A stretch of DNA of 8,197 nucleotides from an uncultured bacterium (lineage in GTDB: Bacteria; Patescibacteria; JAEDAM01; Absconditabacterales; Absconditicoccaceae), in contig CAIVDB010000103.1 of the NCBI GenBank assembly GCA_903904545.1, positions 1 to 8,197 on the forward strand, in the 5' to 3' direction. A program made the translations under genes and the position numbers. Position 1 is the first letter of the stretch. Every line of letters starts with the position of its first letter. Below, piece by piece: positions 6,878 through 8,197 of this stretch. The notes under the pieces are model-generated. The model was not told the origin of the DNA. It ran no database searches and worked only from the letters and a program-made list of their open reading frames with translations.

Positions 6878-7060
6878 TTATTTCTTAAATATATGGTAGA
6901 GGCTTAGGAGTGGAAGAATAAGTATCTTTCTAAAATTAGGCTTGATCCAAAGAAATGCTGGATAATTTCTCAAAAGCATATGTAAAAACTGTCCAAACTT
7001 GTTCTTGGGATTGAGACTATCGAAAGGATAAATTACCAGATCTTTAATAAATACAAACAT
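6878..7060 (-). CDS. Small hypothetical protein, 60 residues, basic and hydrophobic
   Basis: I do not recognise this protein. It reads from ATG 7060 to TAA 6878-6880 with no TGA. The N-terminal half contains VIYPFDSLNPKNKFGQFL and the second half is aromatic and Leu-rich, with basic residues spread throughout (NYPAFLWIKPNFRKILILPL). It ends HIFKK. There may be one short membrane-associated helix near 44-56. Support for a real gene comes from ordinary codon choice, with motif-like Pro/Asn/Gly positions, and from the strong terminator five bases past its stop. Against it are the small size, no visible ribosome binding site, and a repeat array directly upstream. It could be co-transcribed with tig, about 145 bp upstream. 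Confidence 0.5.
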   Translation of the reverse strand: MFVFIKDLVIYPFDSLNPKNKFGQFLHMLLRNYPAFLWIKPNFRKILILPLLSLYHIFKK

Positions 7061-7067
7061 GGAAGAG

Positions 7068-7102
7068 AGTTAAGAGTTTATAGTTTATAGTTAAGAGTTC
7101 TG
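7068..7102. repeat. 35-bp array with 7-bp periodicity (AGTTAAG/AGTTTAT)
   Basis: Five heptads in register read AGTTAAG, AGTTTAT, AGTTTAT, AGTTAAG and AGTTCTG. The array is a mirrored A-B-B-A arrangement plus one decayed unit. It starts 7 bp upstream of the small gene at 6878-7060. Confidence 0.85.
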
Positions 7103-7132
7103 GAATCTTTGTACAGAAAAGAGAATCGATCC

Positions 7133-7207
7133 AAAACCTAAAACTTAAAACACAAAACCTAAAACTTAAAACACAAAACCTAAAACTTAAAACACAAAAC
7201 CTAAAAC
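7133..7207. repeat. 21-bp tandem repeat built of three 7-bp units, 3.6 copies, at the tig stop codon
   Basis: The unit is AAAACCT-AAAACTT-AAAACAC. Three perfect copies (7133-7153, 7154-7174, 7175-7195) and a 12-bp partial copy (7196-7207) are present. The partial copy runs into the tig stop codon (7207-7209). A minus-strand frame through it encodes a repeated heptapeptide FRFCVLS, but in a different frame from tig, so I do not treat it as coding. Confidence 0.95.
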
Positions 7208-8197
7208 TATTTTTTCTTTTTAGCAGGAGCTTTCTTTTCTGCTTTTTCTTCTTCGTGATGTGTATGATGATCGTGATCATGATGATGTCCGTGGTCGTGA
7301 TCCTCACCAAGTTTTTCGTACAGCTTTCTTTCTACCTCTAGTGCTTCAGGTTTTTCTCGATTGATATCTATCTTGAGTGCTTCGACCATCTTTTGGAGAA
7401 TGAAGAATTTTTCTAAACTTTCCTTAGCTGCTCTTTTGATGTCATCTAGGAATGCTTTTCCCTTTTCATCGCCCATTTGTTGAAAGTAGCCTGTAAGTTT
7501 CTCTTGTCCACCAAATCTTTCTTGAAGACTTTTCATCCTTGTGGAAAATTCTTCTTCGATAAGTGTCCTTGGAACCACAACTTGCATGCTTTGTGTCTTT
7601 ACTTTTTGGAGGAGATCTTCTATGCTTTTGACGAGATCTGCTTCAAATTTTTGTTGAGCAAGGGTGTCTCTGATGAAGTCTCTCAATTGTGCTTCGTTTT
7701 TGACAGTACTCTCTTTTCCGAAGAGTTGAAGCATCATAGCTTCTGTGAGCTCAGGTAAAACTACCTTTTTACAGTCCTGCACGGTAAGTTTGATGTGCTT
7801 TGGTGTTCCTTCAGTCTTTTTGTAGTGATAGACTGCAGGAAGGTCTTTTTCTTTGTAAGGTAGCTCTCGAGACTCCCCTCTTTTTTTATTGAGAAAAGTT
7901 TTGTGATAAAAATCACCTTCAGCGAATTCTTGTTCTCCAACATAATTGTGTCCTGTTTCCAAAACCTTTCCATCAGCATCGATAAATTCCATAGCTATCT
8001 TAGAGATACTATCTAGAGTAACTTCTTCTACATCCTTGTATTCAGCGAAGTTTTTCTTGATATTCATTACGGCTTGGTCTATCTCTTCTTCGCCAATCAT
8101 AGGGTGGATATGTGCCAACTTTTCCTTTTCCCAATCGGTATTGAGTATCTCTACTTCAGGGAAAATATCTAGGTACATCGTCATAGTCGTATTGCCA
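7207..8197 (-). CDS. tig: Trigger factor (ribosome-associated chaperone), C-terminal part with His-rich tail; N-terminus beyond the window
   Basis: About 329 residues are visible. The frame is still open at the right edge, so the methionine at 8184 is internal. Trigger factor binds the ribosome exit tunnel and shields nascent chains. The visible part starts with the end of the ribosome-binding domain (LDIFPEVEI, like the family's YPEVEL), then the middle domain (DADGKVLETGHNY, EFAEGDFYHKTF). The LPELTEAMMLQLFG junction follows, then the long helical C-terminal domain with QSMQVVVPRTLIEEEFSTRM and LEKFFILQKMVEALKIDI. These agree with trigger factor in order. The PPIase-like region is divergent. 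The tail is unusual: GEDHDHGHHHDHDHHTHH, an EEE/K stretch, then AKKKK. It resembles metal-binding tails such as that of SlyD. None of its roughly 16 glycines is encoded by TGA, unlike prs. The TAG stop lies at the edge of a tandem repeat. Confidence 0.88.
   Translation of the reverse strand, partial: GNTTMTMYLDIFPEVEILNTDWEKEKLAHIHPMIGEEEIDQAVMNIKKNFAEYKDVEEVTLDSISKIAMEFIDADGKVLETGHNYVGEQEFAEGDFYHKTFLNKKRGESRELPYKEKDLPAVYHYKKTEGTPKHIKLTVQDCKKVVLPELTEAMMLQLFGKESTVKNEAQLRDFIRDTLAQQKFEADLVKSIEDLLQKVKTQSMQVVVPRTLIEEEFSTRMKSLQERFGGQEKLTGYFQQMGDEKGKAFLDDIKRAAKESLEKFFILQKMVEALKIDINREKPEALEVERKLYEKLGEDHDHGHHHDHDHHTHHEEEKAEKKAPAKKKK

Noticed and set aside
7044..7310. A minus-strand frame of 88 codons with FRFCVLS heptapeptide repeats
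   Set aside because: It overlaps the tig 3' end in another frame and its repeats simply translate the 21-bp DNA array. No family or ribosome binding site supports it.

Overview
This is an AT-rich window from a bacterium that reads UGA as glycine (genetic code 25). Under the standard code the genes look shattered. If TGA is read as Gly, they join into full-length, well-conserved proteins. In several of them TGA falls on a nearly invariant family glycine: DTGG and MDEGG of PRPP synthetase, GDFN of the EEP nuclease and TGC of MiaB. Code 25 is known from Absconditabacteria (SR1) and Gracilibacteria of the Candidate Phyla Radiation. The sequence does not let me choose between the two.

Layout, left to right. 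(1) Minus strand: the first 39 codons of dnaN (sliding clamp), preceded by uppS (undecaprenyl diphosphate synthase). (2) Plus strand, divergent from uppS: a large PRPP synthetase (prs) of about 520 residues, with a duplicated N-terminal subdomain and a possible N-terminal membrane anchor. (3) Minus strand, convergent with prs: miaB (tRNA methylthiotransferase). The stop codons of prs and miaB overlap. (4) An 84-bp array with 7-bp periodicity lies just upstream of miaB. (5) Plus strand: a 113-residue unknown protein visible only under code 25, then a membrane-anchored EEP-fold nuclease/phosphatase, then a xylose-isomerase-like TIM barrel with degenerate metal ligands. (6) A GC-rich palindromic element with terminal inverted repeats, followed by a strong bidirectional terminator. 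(7) Minus strand: a 60-residue small protein, two more 7-bp-periodic arrays, and the 3' part of tig (trigger factor) with a His-rich tail. The tig gene runs off the right edge.

The recognisable genes are housekeeping: replication clamp, lipid carrier for the cell wall, nucleotide precursor, tRNA modification and chaperone. The plus-strand cluster at 4267-6656 is the less ordinary part. I see no CRISPR array, tRNA, rRNA, transposase or phage gene. The points most worth a second look are the duplicated PRPP synthetase, the very uneven use of TGA between genes, the family of 7-bp-period arrays, the GC-rich element, and the TAATG junction that hints at a start or frame problem in the EEP gene.
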